This document shows positions 8,772 to 16,447 of a stretch of 47,401 bases of DNA, piece after piece. The notes under the pieces were generated by a model. That model saw only the letters and a program-made list of their open reading frames with translations. It searched no databases and was not told the origin of the DNA. This DNA is from an uncultured Oscillospiraceae bacterium (GTDB taxonomy: Bacteria; Bacillota; Clostridia; Oscillospirales; Ruminococcaceae), in the NCBI GenBank assembly GCA_900539195.1, contig UQBC01000019.1, forward strand, positions 1 to 47,401, given 5' to 3'. The number at the start of each line of letters is the position of its first letter. Position 1 is the stretch's first letter. The position numbers were made by a program, and so were the translations under genes.

Positions 8772-9392
8772 ATGAATTTTAACAAGGCAGAATTTTATAC
8801 GTCCTACGGGCTTTTCAGCCAGATTCCGAAATCGGAAAAAGCCGAGATCGCCTTTTCGGGCAGGAGCAACGTAGGAAAATCCTCCCTTATAAACAAGATA
8901 CTGAACAGAAAGTCCCTTGCCCGTGTAAGCTCAATGCCGGGCAAGACGGTAACTATCAACTTCTATTCGGTTGACAATATCTATTTTGCGGATCTGCCCG
9001 GCTATGGCTACGCTAAGGTATCAAAATCCGAAAAACAGCGCTGGGCAGGGCTTGTCGAGGGCTATCTTGCTGATGACAGAAACCTGACGCTCGTGTTCCA
9101 GCTCGTTGATTTCAGACATCCTCCCACAGCGGACGATGTAATGATGATAAACTTCCTTATCGACAACGGGATACCGTTTGTTGTTGTGCTGACGAAAGCC
9201 GATAAGCTGTCAAAGAAGGAACGTGCCGCACGCAGAGAATCGCTTATGAATGAGATACCCTGTGCCGAGGACATTCATATGATAGAATTTTCTGCTATGA
9301 ACGGCGAGGGCGTAGAAGAAATCCGTGAAATAATCGAGGACATCGAGCAGGAATCGCTTGCGGAAGAAGCCGAAACAGGCGACAGCCAATGA
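8772..9392 (+). CDS. engB: Ribosome biogenesis GTPase EngB (YsxC/YihA)
   Basis: Essential small GTPase that takes part in late 50S subunit assembly. All G motifs are visible in its 206 residues: G1 GRSNVGKSS (residues 30-38), G3 DLPGYGYAKV (about 75), G4 TKADKL (about 142) and a G5-like FSAMNGEG near 175. It starts 1 nt after the lon stop with its ribosome binding site (AAAGGAA) inside the lon end, so the two are translationally linked. It overlaps the next gene by 4 nt (ATGA). Confidence 0.95.
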   Translation: MNFNKAEFYTSYGLFSQIPKSEKAEIAFSGRSNVGKSSLINKILNRKSLARVSSMPGKTVTINFYSVDNIYFADLPGYGYAKVSKSEKQRWAGLVEGYLADDRNLTLVFQLVDFRHPPTADDVMMINFLIDNGIPFVVVLTKADKLSKKERAARRESLMNEIPCAEDIHMIEFSAMNGEGVEEIREIIEDIEQESLAEEAETGDSQ

Positions 9393-10426
9393 CGGACATA
9401 TATTCGCTGACTTATGAACAAGCGGAGGAACTGCTGACCGAAAACGGATTCAGAGCTACTCAGTGCGCCAACATTTTCCGTGACATATATAAGCGCAGAG
9501 CGGCAGATTTCGACGAAATGACGCTTACATCAGCCGATATAAAAGCGCTTTTATCCGACAAATATTTCTTCGGAAAGTTAAAAATCGACGAAATATTACA
9601 ATCTGTAGATACTTCTAAGTATCTTTTTGAGTTATCTGACGGGTGCAGGGTCGAAACGGTGCTGATGCGACAGAAGTTCGGCAACAGTATCTGTATCTCA
9701 ACGCAGAGCGGATGCAATATGGGCTGCAAATTCTGTTGCAGCGGAAGGCTCAGAAAACAGCGTGACCTTACCGCCGGCGAAATGGTAAGCCAGATACTCG
9801 CTGTCGAAAAACATCAGAATATAACGATCAGTAATATAACCGTGATGGGTATAGGCGAGCCGTTTGACAACTATGACGCACTTTGCGATTTTCTCGATAT
9901 AGTAACTGTTCCGGGTGGAATCGAAACAGGAACAAAGCATATTACCGTATCGACCTGTGGACTGTGCGACAAGATGAAATTATTTGCAGAGCGAAAAGAG
10001 CCGTGTAATCTTGCGGTAAGCCTGCACGCACCGGATGACGAGATAAGAAACAGGCTTATGCCGGTAAACCGCAGGTATAGTATCTCACAAGTCATAGAAT
10101 CGGCAAAATACTATGTCGAACGTACAAACCGCAAGGTTCTGCTTGAATATATACTGCTTGACGGCATAAACGACAGCAGAGAGAACGCACGTCAGTTAGC
10201 GGCACTTATCGGAAATGCACGGCTGTTTGTAAATCTTATACCGTACAATCCGTCCCCCGACAGCGAGTTTAAAAGGAGCAGTGAGGAAAACATCACGGCA
10301 TTTTATGACGAGTTAAAAAAGAACAGGATAAACGTTACCCGAAGAAAAGAATTCGGCACAGAGCTATCCGCCGCCTGCGGACAGCTCAGAAGTGACAGAA
10401 TATCAGGCGACCACAAGGATATCTAA
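9389..10426 (+). CDS. rlmN: Dual-specificity RNA methyltransferase RlmN
   Basis: Radical SAM enzyme that methylates C2 of A2503 in 23S rRNA and of A37 in certain tRNAs. The [4Fe-4S] motif CX3CX2C is at C109, C113 and C116 (GCNMGCKFC). The two mechanistic cysteines are present: C102 (ICIST) and C330 (SAACGQL), the latter being the methyl-carrying residue of the family. MGIGEPFDNY is the SAM-binding GGE-like motif, in the form typical of Firmicutes RlmN rather than Cfr. The gene overlaps engB by four bases and is followed 15 nt later by aroB. Confidence 0.92.
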   Translation: MTDIYSLTYEQAEELLTENGFRATQCANIFRDIYKRRAADFDEMTLTSADIKALLSDKYFFGKLKIDEILQSVDTSKYLFELSDGCRVETVLMRQKFGNSICISTQSGCNMGCKFCCSGRLRKQRDLTAGEMVSQILAVEKHQNITISNITVMGIGEPFDNYDALCDFLDIVTVPGGIETGTKHITVSTCGLCDKMKLFAERKEPCNLAVSLHAPDDEIRNRLMPVNRRYSISQVIESAKYYVERTNRKVLLEYILLDGINDSRENARQLAALIGNARLFVNLIPYNPSPDSEFKRSSEENITAFYDELKKNRINVTRRKEFGTELSAACGQLRSDRISGDHKDI

Positions 10427-10441
10427 GAGGAATAACAAACA

Positions 10442-11551
10442 ATGAAATTTTTCTGTGAGCTTAAAAAGATAGTAGACGACTCATACGATATAGAAATCGG
10501 CAGAGGTCTTTCCGACACGCTGATAAGCGATATAAATAACGGACTTTGCGGCAGAATAATGAAGTTTGCCGTTGTGACCGACAGCATTGTCGAGCCGCTT
10601 TATGCGAAAGGGATATACGAAAAACTCATTTCGGCGGGCTACAGTGCCGATATGTTTGTGATACCCGAAGGAGAAAAGTCAAAAACCAGAGCGATGAAAG
10701 AGTATGTCGAGGACTCTATGCTTGAAAAGGGCTATCGCCGTGACTGCTGTGTAATTGCGGTCGGAGGCGGTGTTGTAAGCGACCTTGCAGGCTTTGTTGC
10801 AGGCACATTTGGCAGAGGCGTACCTTTTATCAATTATGCCACTACTCTTCTCGCCGCCGCAGACGCATCGGTAGGCGGAAAGACTGCGGTTGACACTCCC
10901 CTTGCGACCAACCTTATCGGCCTTTTCAACCAGCCCGAAAAGGTATATCTTGATATTGAAACGTGGAAAACACTGCCGGAAAGACAGCTTTCAAGCGGAC
11001 TTGCCGAAACAATAAAACACGCCTGCCTTGCAGACGGCGAAATGTTCGATTATCTTGAAAAGAACATTGAAAAGATACTTGTGAATGATAAGGACGCCTG
11101 CGAATATATAGCGGAGCATAACTGCGCCGTGAAGTATAAAGTTGTAATGAAGGACGAGCGTGAATCGGGACTGCGTGAGGTGCTTAACCTCGGTCACACT
11201 GTCGGCAGAGCGATAGAAACCGTCAGCGACTACAAACTGCTGCACGGCGAGGCTGTATCAATAGGGCTTATCGCACAGGCAAAGCTCGGTGAGAAGTACG
11301 GTTATATTTCTCCCGAAAATGTCAGCCGTGTAATAAAGCTGTGTGAACGTGCAAAGCTCCCCGTTGCGATTCCCGATTACATTGACAAAGCCGCACTTGT
11401 CAGAAAGCTGTATACGGATAAGAAGGTTCGTGACGGCAAGCTGAGAATGGTATTCCAGAAGGAAATCGGCGATGTTATGTGCTTTGGCGATAATGATTAC
11501 GCTAAGCAGATCACCGAGCCTGAGATTGCGGAAGTTATAGACGAAATGTGA
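10442..11551 (+). CDS. aroB: 3-dehydroquinate synthase
   Basis: Second shikimate-pathway step: converts DAHP to 3-dehydroquinate using NAD+ and a divalent metal. At 369 aa it has normal length. The NAD-binding VGGGVVSDLAGFVA is near residue 102, the active-site DASVGGKTAVD near 140, and the metal-binding glutamate and histidines lie in SGLAETIKHA, NLGHTVGRAIE and LLHGEAVSIG. The ribosome binding site is GAGGAA. It is last in the lon operon and is the only aromatic biosynthesis gene here. The C-terminal residues (about 340-369) are slightly longer than in many homologues. Confidence 0.95.
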   Translation: MKFFCELKKIVDDSYDIEIGRGLSDTLISDINNGLCGRIMKFAVVTDSIVEPLYAKGIYEKLISAGYSADMFVIPEGEKSKTRAMKEYVEDSMLEKGYRRDCCVIAVGGGVVSDLAGFVAGTFGRGVPFINYATTLLAAADASVGGKTAVDTPLATNLIGLFNQPEKVYLDIETWKTLPERQLSSGLAETIKHACLADGEMFDYLEKNIEKILVNDKDACEYIAEHNCAVKYKVVMKDERESGLREVLNLGHTVGRAIETVSDYKLLHGEAVSIGLIAQAKLGEKYGYISPENVSRVIKLCERAKLPVAIPDYIDKAALVRKLYTDKKVRDGKLRMVFQKEIGDVMCFGDNDYAKQITEPEIAEVIDEM

Positions 11552-11553
11552 AA

Positions 11554-11599
11554 AAAGCCTGCACAGATTGAAATGTGCAGGCTTTGATTTTAACTTTTT
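11554..11599 (+). terminator. Terminator of the lon-engB-rlmN-aroB operon
   Basis: A perfect 12-bp stem AAAGCCTGCACA/TGTGCAGGCTTT with an 8-nt loop is followed by GATTTTAACTTTTT. Its arms closely match those of a second hairpin at 12992-13027. Confidence 0.9.
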
Positions 11600-11670
11600 G
11601 TACTAATTTTTAATATATAATTTTATATTATTTTGATAATTAACGTTGACTTTTTAATTTTTTATGTTAC

Positions 11671-11913
11671 AATTTAGAAGACCGTGCAGAACGACATATC
11701 CCAGTGACGATGGAAGATTGGAGCAAACGCCCGGATTTATTCCTGATGGCGGATGACAGAGAAGTTTTGCAGGATGCCGGAAAAATCACAGCGGAGATTG
11801 CCAAGTCCAAAGCTGAAACAGAATTTGAGAAGTATCGTGTTATTCAAGACAGATTGTTCATGGCGGACTATGACAGGTATCTGCTTGAATTAGAGGAAAA
11901 GGCGAAGAAGTAA
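11671..11913 (+). pseudogene. 3' remnant of a RhuM-family (virulence-associated, DNA-linked) gene
   Basis: The open frame reads NLEDRAERHIPVTMEDW and continues to EFEKYRVIQDRLFMADYDRYLLELE, then TAA. From memory of the family, this is the extreme C-terminus of RhuM proteins, which have about 330 residues and often lie beside restriction-modification or other defence genes. The similarity begins before the first possible start (GTG at 11704), and the frame closes at a TGA at 11647-11649, so the gene lacks its first three quarters. No ribosome binding site is seen at 11704. Some annotators would call a 69-aa protein from 11704. The codon pattern (Lys AAA/AAG, Glu GAA, few CG-rich codons) differs from aroB. 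Confidence 0.55.
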
Positions 11914-11973
11914 TAAAAAAGCAAATGTAAAAGCATTTTGACACGTATTTTCTGCGATGTCAAAGCCGTTTGG

Positions 11974-12002
11974 TAGACTACAAGCGGTGGTTATCCTATA
12001 AT
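11974..12002 (+). promoter_or_regulatory. SigA promoter of the XRE/membrane regulator
   Basis: TAGACT (11974-11979), 17-bp spacer, TATAAT (11997-12002). Transcription would begin near 12009, just before the GGGAGG ribosome binding site. This makes ATG 12028, not the in-frame GTG at 12007, the start of the gene. Confidence 0.65.
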
Positions 12003-12027
12003 AAAAGTGCAAGGGAGGTGTCATGGC

Positions 12028-12687
12028 ATGGAGCATGATATTGGAAGTAAAATCAAGGCAGCCAGACTTGAAAAGAAGCTGACACAGGAACAGGTTGCCG
12101 AAATATTGGGAGTGAGTCGTCAGACCATCTCAAATTGGGAAAATGAAAAATCCTATCCGGATATCATAAGTGTCATTAAAATGAGCGATTGCTACGAAGT
12201 CTCTCTTGACTATTTATTGAAGGGAGAGCAAAAAATGAAGACCTATTATGATTATCTCGAAGAAAGTACAAATGTTGTAAAAAGCAACGCTAACAGAAAC
12301 AAAATTATTACCATCCTATCTTATATGCTTGTATGGGCGATTGCCATGATTGTGTTCTGGTTCTTTACAAGCGGAAGTGATGCTATGGGTTATAGTTTGA
12401 TGTTCCTTTGGATTATTCTTCCTGTAACTACATTCGTTGTGTCCATTGTTATCGGCAAAAATGACTTTTGGAAAAAAGGAAAATGGGCATTCACCCTTTT
12501 CTTCGGAGTGATGTATATGCTGGCTGAATACGGAACATTTAAAATGGCAAACAACATTGCTTTTGACAAGCTGAATGCACCGGATTGGGGAATGATTGTA
12601 GCCGGTGCAATAATTTCTGCAATCGGTATGCTCTTAGGTTCGTTGTGTAACAAGAAGCGTAACAAGCAGAAGAATCAGGATATTTAA
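12028..12687 (+). CDS. XRE-type HTH regulator fused to a membrane domain, 219 aa
   Basis: The N-terminal Cro/CI-type helix-turn-helix (residues about 3-58; LTQEQVAEILGVSRQTISNWE) binds DNA. A linker follows, then a C-terminal hydrophobic domain with about four membrane helices (about 92-113, 122-140, 153-172, 187-208) and a basic tail. It is therefore a membrane-anchored one-component regulator, a common Clostridia design whose signal is usually unknown. The start was chosen at ATG 12028 because GGGAGG lies 9 nt upstream and the promoter maps just before it. The gene lies between two gene remnants, with AT-richer codon use than its surroundings, which suggests arrival by transfer. The small membrane protein at 12700 follows 12 nt later. 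Confidence 0.85.
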   Translation: MEHDIGSKIKAARLEKKLTQEQVAEILGVSRQTISNWENEKSYPDIISVIKMSDCYEVSLDYLLKGEQKMKTYYDYLEESTNVVKSNANRNKIITILSYMLVWAIAMIVFWFFTSGSDAMGYSLMFLWIILPVTTFVVSIVIGKNDFWKKGKWAFTLFFGVMYMLAEYGTFKMANNIAFDKLNAPDWGMIVAGAIISAIGMLLGSLCNKKRNKQKNQDI

Positions 12688-12699
12688 TGTAGGGCGAAT

Positions 12700-12879
12700 A
12701 TGAACAAGTTTAGAACAGTTGTATCTATTTTGTGCGGAGTTGCAGGATTGTTCCTTGGAGCCTCGCTTAACAATGCTATTGGTGGATGTATCCTTGGCGT
12801 TTTGATTTCTGCGTTACCCCAAGATCAAAAAAGGAAATTGCCGAATATCTCAGAATGGCATCTGTGTCATATTGTATAA
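12700..12879 (+). CDS. Small membrane protein, 59 aa, probably with an altered C-terminus
   Basis: ATG at 12700 (weak AGGG upstream) begins a hydrophobic, glycine-rich peptide, MNKFRTVVSILCGVAGLF and onward, with one or two membrane helices up to residue 40. The last 19 residues are polar and read through, in another frame, the winged-helix remnant at 12816-12977. The original C-terminus seems to have been replaced at a junction near 12815. It is probably co-transcribed with the XRE/membrane gene 12 nt upstream. Its role is unknown and it may be non-functional. Confidence 0.45.
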   Translation: MNKFRTVVSILCGVAGLFLGASLNNAIGGCILGVLISALPQDQKRKLPNISEWHLCHIV

Positions 12880-12977
12880 AACGTTATGTAGACCCTCTGG
12901 TCGATGACGGTATACTCGCCTTAGCAGAACCGAAATCCAAACGGAGCCACACGCAGAAATATTTTACTGTGAAATAA
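12816..12977 (+). pseudogene. 3' remnant: winged-helix C-terminus of an AlbA_2-type regulator
   Basis: The frame carries PRSKKEIAEYLRMASVSY, then KRYVDPLVDDGILALAEP and SKRSHTQKYFTVK, then TAA. This matches my recollection of the C-terminal winged helix in 'putative DNA-binding domain' (AlbA_2/Schlafen-like) proteins, where KSKKEIA..L and a final KY.. are typical. Codons before 12816 in this frame overlap the small membrane gene and look unrelated, and no ribosome binding site precedes any start. So only about the last 53 residues of a 400-500 residue protein remain. Confidence 0.5.
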
Positions 12978-12991
12978 ATTGTATAAAACAC

Positions 12992-13027
12992 AAGCCTGCA
13001 CGGAACGATTTTTGTTCGTGCAGGCTT
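12992..13027. terminator. Hairpin terminator closing the remnant island, serving mainly the minus strand
   Basis: AAGCCTGCACGGAAC pairs with GTTCGTGCAGGCTT (one bulged G) around a T-rich loop. On the minus strand it lies 11 nt after the HD-domain gene and is followed by TGTGTTTTATAC. The stem core AAGCCTGCAC/GTGCAGGCTT is the same as in the aroB terminator 1.4 kb away. Confidence 0.7.
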
Positions 13028-13038
13028 TAACATTCATT

Positions 13039-13521
13039 TCAATACGGCTTTTTAAGCAAGGTTTCCTTAAGCGAGCAATACTTATCCGCCCAGCATACCA
13101 GCCACGCTTCCTTGCTTCTAGGAAGTCTGGTCAATGTCAGCGGCCACATATGATTAATTATTATCCCACGCTCTTTTACCGTCAGAGGAAATGTGTTCCT
13201 TGCGTTGCGCTCAGCGGTCACGGGATGTGAAAATCCGTGCAGCCCGTCCCTTGTGAATGCACCCTTGTGCCAGTCATATAGGAAAAAATCGTGCAGAAGC
13301 GCGCCATTTACAAGCGCCTCGATATTTATCTTCAGCTTAAGCCTCTTTGCATACATATAAGCATACAGGCAGACCATAAGGCAATGCTCATAGGTGGAAA
13401 CATCGCCGTGCTGAACATACTGTTTCATCTGCTGTACCTTTTCGTTTGCAAGAATCTTTCTTGCTGTCTTTATAAATCTGCGGTCATCGTCTGTAAGTAC
13501 GAACGTATTCTTATCAGTCAT
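13039..13521 (-). CDS. HD-domain protein (putative phosphohydrolase), about 160 aa
   Basis: HD-superfamily metal-dependent hydrolase. The motif residues are visible: an early His (STYEHCLMVC), the HD pair in ALLHDFFLYDWH, the His in GFSHPVTAERNA, INHMWPLT, and the final Asp in WADKYCS. The substrate is unknown. The start is ambiguous: the frame is open to 13572, but ATGs at 13533, 13530, 13524 and 13521 lie at the end of the upstream gene. I chose 13521, which overlaps that gene's TGA by 8 nt, so translation is likely coupled. Partner: the CmpB-like membrane protein. Confidence 0.85.
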   Translation of the reverse strand: MTDKNTFVLTDDDRRFIKTARKILANEKVQQMKQYVQHGDVSTYEHCLMVCLYAYMYAKRLKLKINIEALVNGALLHDFFLYDWHKGAFTRDGLHGFSHPVTAERNARNTFPLTVKERGIIINHMWPLTLTRLPRSKEAWLVCWADKYCSLKETLLKKPY

Positions 13522-14185
13522 CATTCTCATCATCGCCGTTATACTCGGCAGAATCCTCTTCTTTTTTTTCACCGGTTCTTGCTTTTATGCCCGGAATGCG
13601 TGACGCAATCACATCAAAGCGCATAATATGAGAGCTTATGTTGCTTATGCTGAATGTGCTTCTCAGCTTATCGACATCAATCTGCTTTCTTGCCGTGCCG
13701 AGAAAATCTATCGCCATAATCAGAGATATGACCGTACCTGCAATACATATAAACCGATACGGCAGATTGTTAAGCACATACAATGTAATGTCCGAAACAA
13801 CATACGTCACGAACAATCCCATTACTCCCCAGAAAAGCGAGGACACCAACGATATTCTGTTTTTATAAGTTATCCTGAACATACTGTAATCCCAGAACTG
13901 CTTACCGAACATGGTTTCCATAAGCCAGCCCGTGAAGTATTCAAGCGCCGTGCAGGCAATAAGAGCCACAAAGAAAACCTGAAATCCGTTATCTCTGAAC
14001 GGATGACAGATAAACAGAAGAAGCAGTCCGCCGACACCGTATATAGGAATATAGGGACCTCTGAGAAAGCCTCTGTTTATCGGCCGTCTATGATACAGCG
14101 ACTCGATAGTCGATTCCTGCACCCAGCCTGCCATACAATATATACAGAACGTAAATAGCCAATATTCAATTCCGAAATGTTCCAT
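13514..14185 (-). CDS. CmpB-like multi-TM membrane protein (PF06541 type), 223 aa
   Basis: This resembles the family labelled 'putative ABC-transporter type IV' (formerly DUF1113). It has the conserved start FCIYCMAGWVQESTIESLY, followed by the family motif RGFLRGPYIPIYG at about 38-50, and WDYS near 99. Five or so hydrophobic helices span residues 6-165, and a charged cytoplasmic tail ends in an acidic run (GDDENDD). No ATPase partner lies nearby, so the transporter label is doubtful. It is the first gene of a two-gene unit with the HD protein, and its own promoter lies 100 nt upstream. Confidence 0.82.
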   Translation of the reverse strand: MEHFGIEYWLFTFCIYCMAGWVQESTIESLYHRRPINRGFLRGPYIPIYGVGGLLLLFICHPFRDNGFQVFFVALIACTALEYFTGWLMETMFGKQFWDYSMFRITYKNRISLVSSLFWGVMGLFVTYVVSDITLYVLNNLPYRFICIAGTVISLIMAIDFLGTARKQIDVDKLRSTFSISNISSHIMRFDVIASRIPGIKARTGEKKEEDSAEYNGDDENDD

Positions 14186-14285
14186 ATTATTCTCCGATTT
14201 ATGATCAATATTATGATGCTGTTCTGTTTAAAATTCTGTCTTGGGATATTGCATTTTCCGCCACAATATCCTATACTCCGATTTT

Positions 14286-14314
14286 ATTATATAATATCTG
14301 TTAATTAAAGTCAA
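14286..14314 (-). promoter_or_regulatory. SigA promoter of the CmpB-HD operon
   Basis: On the minus strand: TTGACT (14314-14309), 17-bp spacer, TATAAT (14291-14286), with AT-rich flanks. The leader before ATG 14185 is about 95 nt. Confidence 0.8.
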
Positions 14315-14423
14315 TTAAATAAGTTGCCGTTTGCCGAAGTGAATAAATTTTTTGTGAAAAATGTCGAATACGGATAATCCTCAGTAGCAAAAATCAGTAA
14401 AGTTAACATTCAGTTAATAAACG

Positions 14424-14452
14424 AAACCCCGACCTTTCAAAAGTCGGGGTTT
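14424..14452 (-). terminator. Terminator of the ylxM-ffh-rpsP-khpA operon
   Basis: A 10-bp stem AAACCCCGAC/GTCGGGGTTT with a 9-nt loop. On the minus strand it is followed by CGTTTATTAA, a short T-rich tail, 22 nt after the khpA stop. Confidence 0.85.
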
Positions 14453-14473
14453 TACGTTCAATTCAGACGTGCA

Positions 14474-14707
14474 TCAGTCGATCTCAACCATAACCTTCTG
14501 GTTGTATCTTACTGCTCCTGCACGCATAATGGTACGGATAGCCTTAGCTATTCTTCCCTGCTTGCCTATTACACGTCCCATATCATCGGGAGCAACGTGC
14601 AGATGATAAACAACAGTTCCGTCCTCTTTAGGCTCGTCAACTGTTACCCGGATGGCGGACTTGTCATCTACAAGGTCTTCCACCATAGCGATAAGCAATT
14701 TTTCCAT
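14474..14707 (-). CDS. khpA: KH-domain RNA-binding protein KhpA
   Basis: A 77-residue single KH domain with the GxxG loop in MGRVIGKQGRIAKAIR. In Firmicutes KhpA works with KhpB (Jag) as an RNA chaperone that affects cell elongation and division. It is encoded right after rpsP, its usual place. The ribosome binding site GAAAGGA lies 8 nt upstream. In most relatives rimM, trmD and rplS follow; here the operon stops with a terminator. Confidence 0.93.
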   Translation of the reverse strand: MEKLLIAMVEDLVDDKSAIRVTVDEPKEDGTVVYHLHVAPDDMGRVIGKQGRIAKAIRTIMRAGAVRYNQKVMVEID

Positions 14708-14732
14708 TTTATTTTCCTTTCAGAAACAGCGA

Positions 14733-14972
14733 TTACTTTTCAGCAGCAATCTTAAGGAGCTTCTTAACTGTATCTGTGGGCTGAGCGCCGTTAGCGAGCC
14801 ACTTGTCAGCCTTTTCCTTGTCGATAGATACAACAGAGGGTTCCTTTGTAGGATCGTAGTAACCGATTTCCTCAATGAAACGTCCGTCTCTGGGGTAACG
14901 TGAATCTGCAACTACAACTCTGTAGAAAGGAGCCTTCTTAGCGCCCATACGTCTTAATCTGATCTTTACCAT
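14733..14972 (-). CDS. rpsP: 30S ribosomal protein S16
   Basis: Small-subunit protein bound to 16S rRNA. The family start MVKIRLRRMGAKKAPFYR and the RYPRDGRFIEEIGYYDP core are intact, and the 79 residues are typical. An in-frame GTG exists at 14981, but GAGGTG is placed correctly for ATG 14972, so the shorter form is right. It lies 92 nt after ffh and 25 nt before khpA. A TTGACA occurs between ffh and rpsP without a matching -10 box, so transcription probably comes from ylxM. Confidence 0.96.
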   Translation of the reverse strand: MVKIRLRRMGAKKAPFYRVVVADSRYPRDGRFIEEIGYYDPTKEPSVVSIDKEKADKWLANGAQPTDTVKKLLKIAAEK

Positions 14973-15064
14973 TTTGTTCACCTCATAAAAAATTTAAAGT
15001 TTTAGTTTTTATAATCAAAGTGTATTGTCAAACACCATGAATTACCTGTATTTACATAGCAAAC

Positions 15065-16432
15065 TTACATCGGGAAGCCGCCCATGCCGTTCATTCCTCC
15101 CATGCCGCCCATGGGGAACTTCGGGAATTTACGCTTTTTACCACCCTTAAGTCCCATCTGCTTCATCATCTTCTGCATACCGTCAAACTGTTTGAGAAGC
15201 TGATTTACATCTTCGACCTTTGTACCGCTGCCTGCCGCAATTCTGCGCTTACGCTTGGCATCGATAATTGAGGGCTTTTCGCGCTCTTTTTTTGTCATTG
15301 AAGAAATTATAGCCTTAGTGCGGTACATTCTGCGCTCGTCTATATCCTCTTCCTTGACCTTTCCCGCAACACCGGGAATCATCTTTATAAGAGATGAGAT
15401 GCTGCCCATCTTCTCAATCTGTTCAAACTGTGCGTACAGATCGTTCATATCGAACTTGTTTTCCTGCAGACGCTTTGCAAGCTTTTGCGTTTCCTTCTCG
15501 TCTACCGTGACCTTCGCCTTTTCGATGAGTGAAAGTACATCACCCATACCGAGTATTCTGTCAGCCATACGGTTGGGATGGAACTGCTCAAGGTCGTCTG
15601 TCTTCTCACCGACACCTGCAAACTTTATCGGCTTGCCTGTAACCGAGAGAACGGACAGAGCCGCACCGCCTCGTGTATCGCCGTCCAGCTTTGTAAGGAT
15701 AACGCCTGTAATGTCAAGCATATCGTTGAACGATTTTGCAACGTTTACAGCGTCCTGACCTGTCATAGAGTCAACAACGAGCAATATCTCATTCGGCTGA
15801 ACCTCAGCCTTTATATCCTTAAGCTCGTTCATCAGGTCTTCATCTATATGCAGACGGCCTGCGGTATCAAGGATAACAACATCAAAACCGTTGTCCTTTG
15901 CGTATTTTATCGACTCTCTCGCTATCTTCACGGGATTTGTCTGTCCCATCTCAAATACATGAGCGTCAACCGAAGCACCGACTACCTTCAACTGATCGAT
16001 AGCGGCAGGACGGTAAATATCGCAGGCAACTAAAAGCGGTCTTCTGTTCTGCTTTTTAAGATACTTTGCAAGCTTTGCGGTATGAGTAGTTTTACCTGCA
16101 CCCTGCAAACCGCACATCATAATAACGCACGGAGGCTTAGAGGGAAAATCAATCCTTGCCGTATCAGTACCCATAAGCTGTATCAGCTCATCATGTACTA
16201 TATCTATTACCTGCTGTGCGGGAGTAAGGCTGTTCATTACCTCACTGCCTACAGCACGTTCACTTACCTTTGCAACGAAGTCCTTTACTACAGGGAAGCT
16301 GACATCCGCTTCAAGCAATGCCATCTTGACCTCACGCATAGCTTCCTTTACATCTTTTTCATTCAGCTTACCGTGATTTTTCAGCTTGCTGAATACTTTT
16401 CCGAGCTTGTCCGAAAGTCCTTCAAATGCCAT
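15065..16432 (-). CDS. ffh: Signal recognition particle protein Ffh (SRP54)
   Basis: GTPase that binds 4.5S/6S RNA and signal sequences and delivers nascent membrane proteins to FtsY. At 455 aa it is normal. The N domain spans about 1-90. The G domain has GLQGAGKTTHTAK at about 107, DTAGRLHID at about 190 and TKLDGDTRGG at about 247. The Met-rich M domain spans about 300-455 and ends in a tail of repeated Gly-Met (GGMGGMNGMGG). The ribosome binding site GGAGG is strong. It lies 15 nt after ylxM. Confidence 0.97.
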   Translation of the reverse strand: MAFEGLSDKLGKVFSKLKNHGKLNEKDVKEAMREVKMALLEADVSFPVVKDFVAKVSERAVGSEVMNSLTPAQQVIDIVHDELIQLMGTDTARIDFPSKPPCVIMMCGLQGAGKTTHTAKLAKYLKKQNRRPLLVACDIYRPAAIDQLKVVGASVDAHVFEMGQTNPVKIARESIKYAKDNGFDVVILDTAGRLHIDEDLMNELKDIKAEVQPNEILLVVDSMTGQDAVNVAKSFNDMLDITGVILTKLDGDTRGGAALSVLSVTGKPIKFAGVGEKTDDLEQFHPNRMADRILGMGDVLSLIEKAKVTVDEKETQKLAKRLQENKFDMNDLYAQFEQIEKMGSISSLIKMIPGVAGKVKEEDIDERRMYRTKAIISSMTKKEREKPSIIDAKRKRRIAAGSGTKVEDVNQLLKQFDGMQKMMKQMGLKGGKKRKFPKFPMGGMGGMNGMGGFPM

Positions 16433-16447
16433 CAGCCAACCTCCTCT

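Noticed and set aside
9389..10426. Cfr-type antibiotic resistance methyltransferase
   Set aside because: The MGIGEPFDNY motif, length and place in a housekeeping operon fit RlmN; no Cfr-specific features were recognised.
11600..13030. Active mobile element or prophage at the remnant island
   Set aside because: No integrase, transposase, terminal inverted repeats or target duplication was seen; only partial 3' gene ends and one intact regulator.
13522..13572. N-terminal extension of the HD protein to 13572
   Set aside because: It would overlap the upstream gene by 59 nt and reads a Lys-rich segment of that gene in another frame.
14982..15064. Separate promoter for rpsP
   Set aside because: A TTGACA is present, but no -10 hexamer lies at a proper distance, so read-through from ylxM-ffh is simpler.
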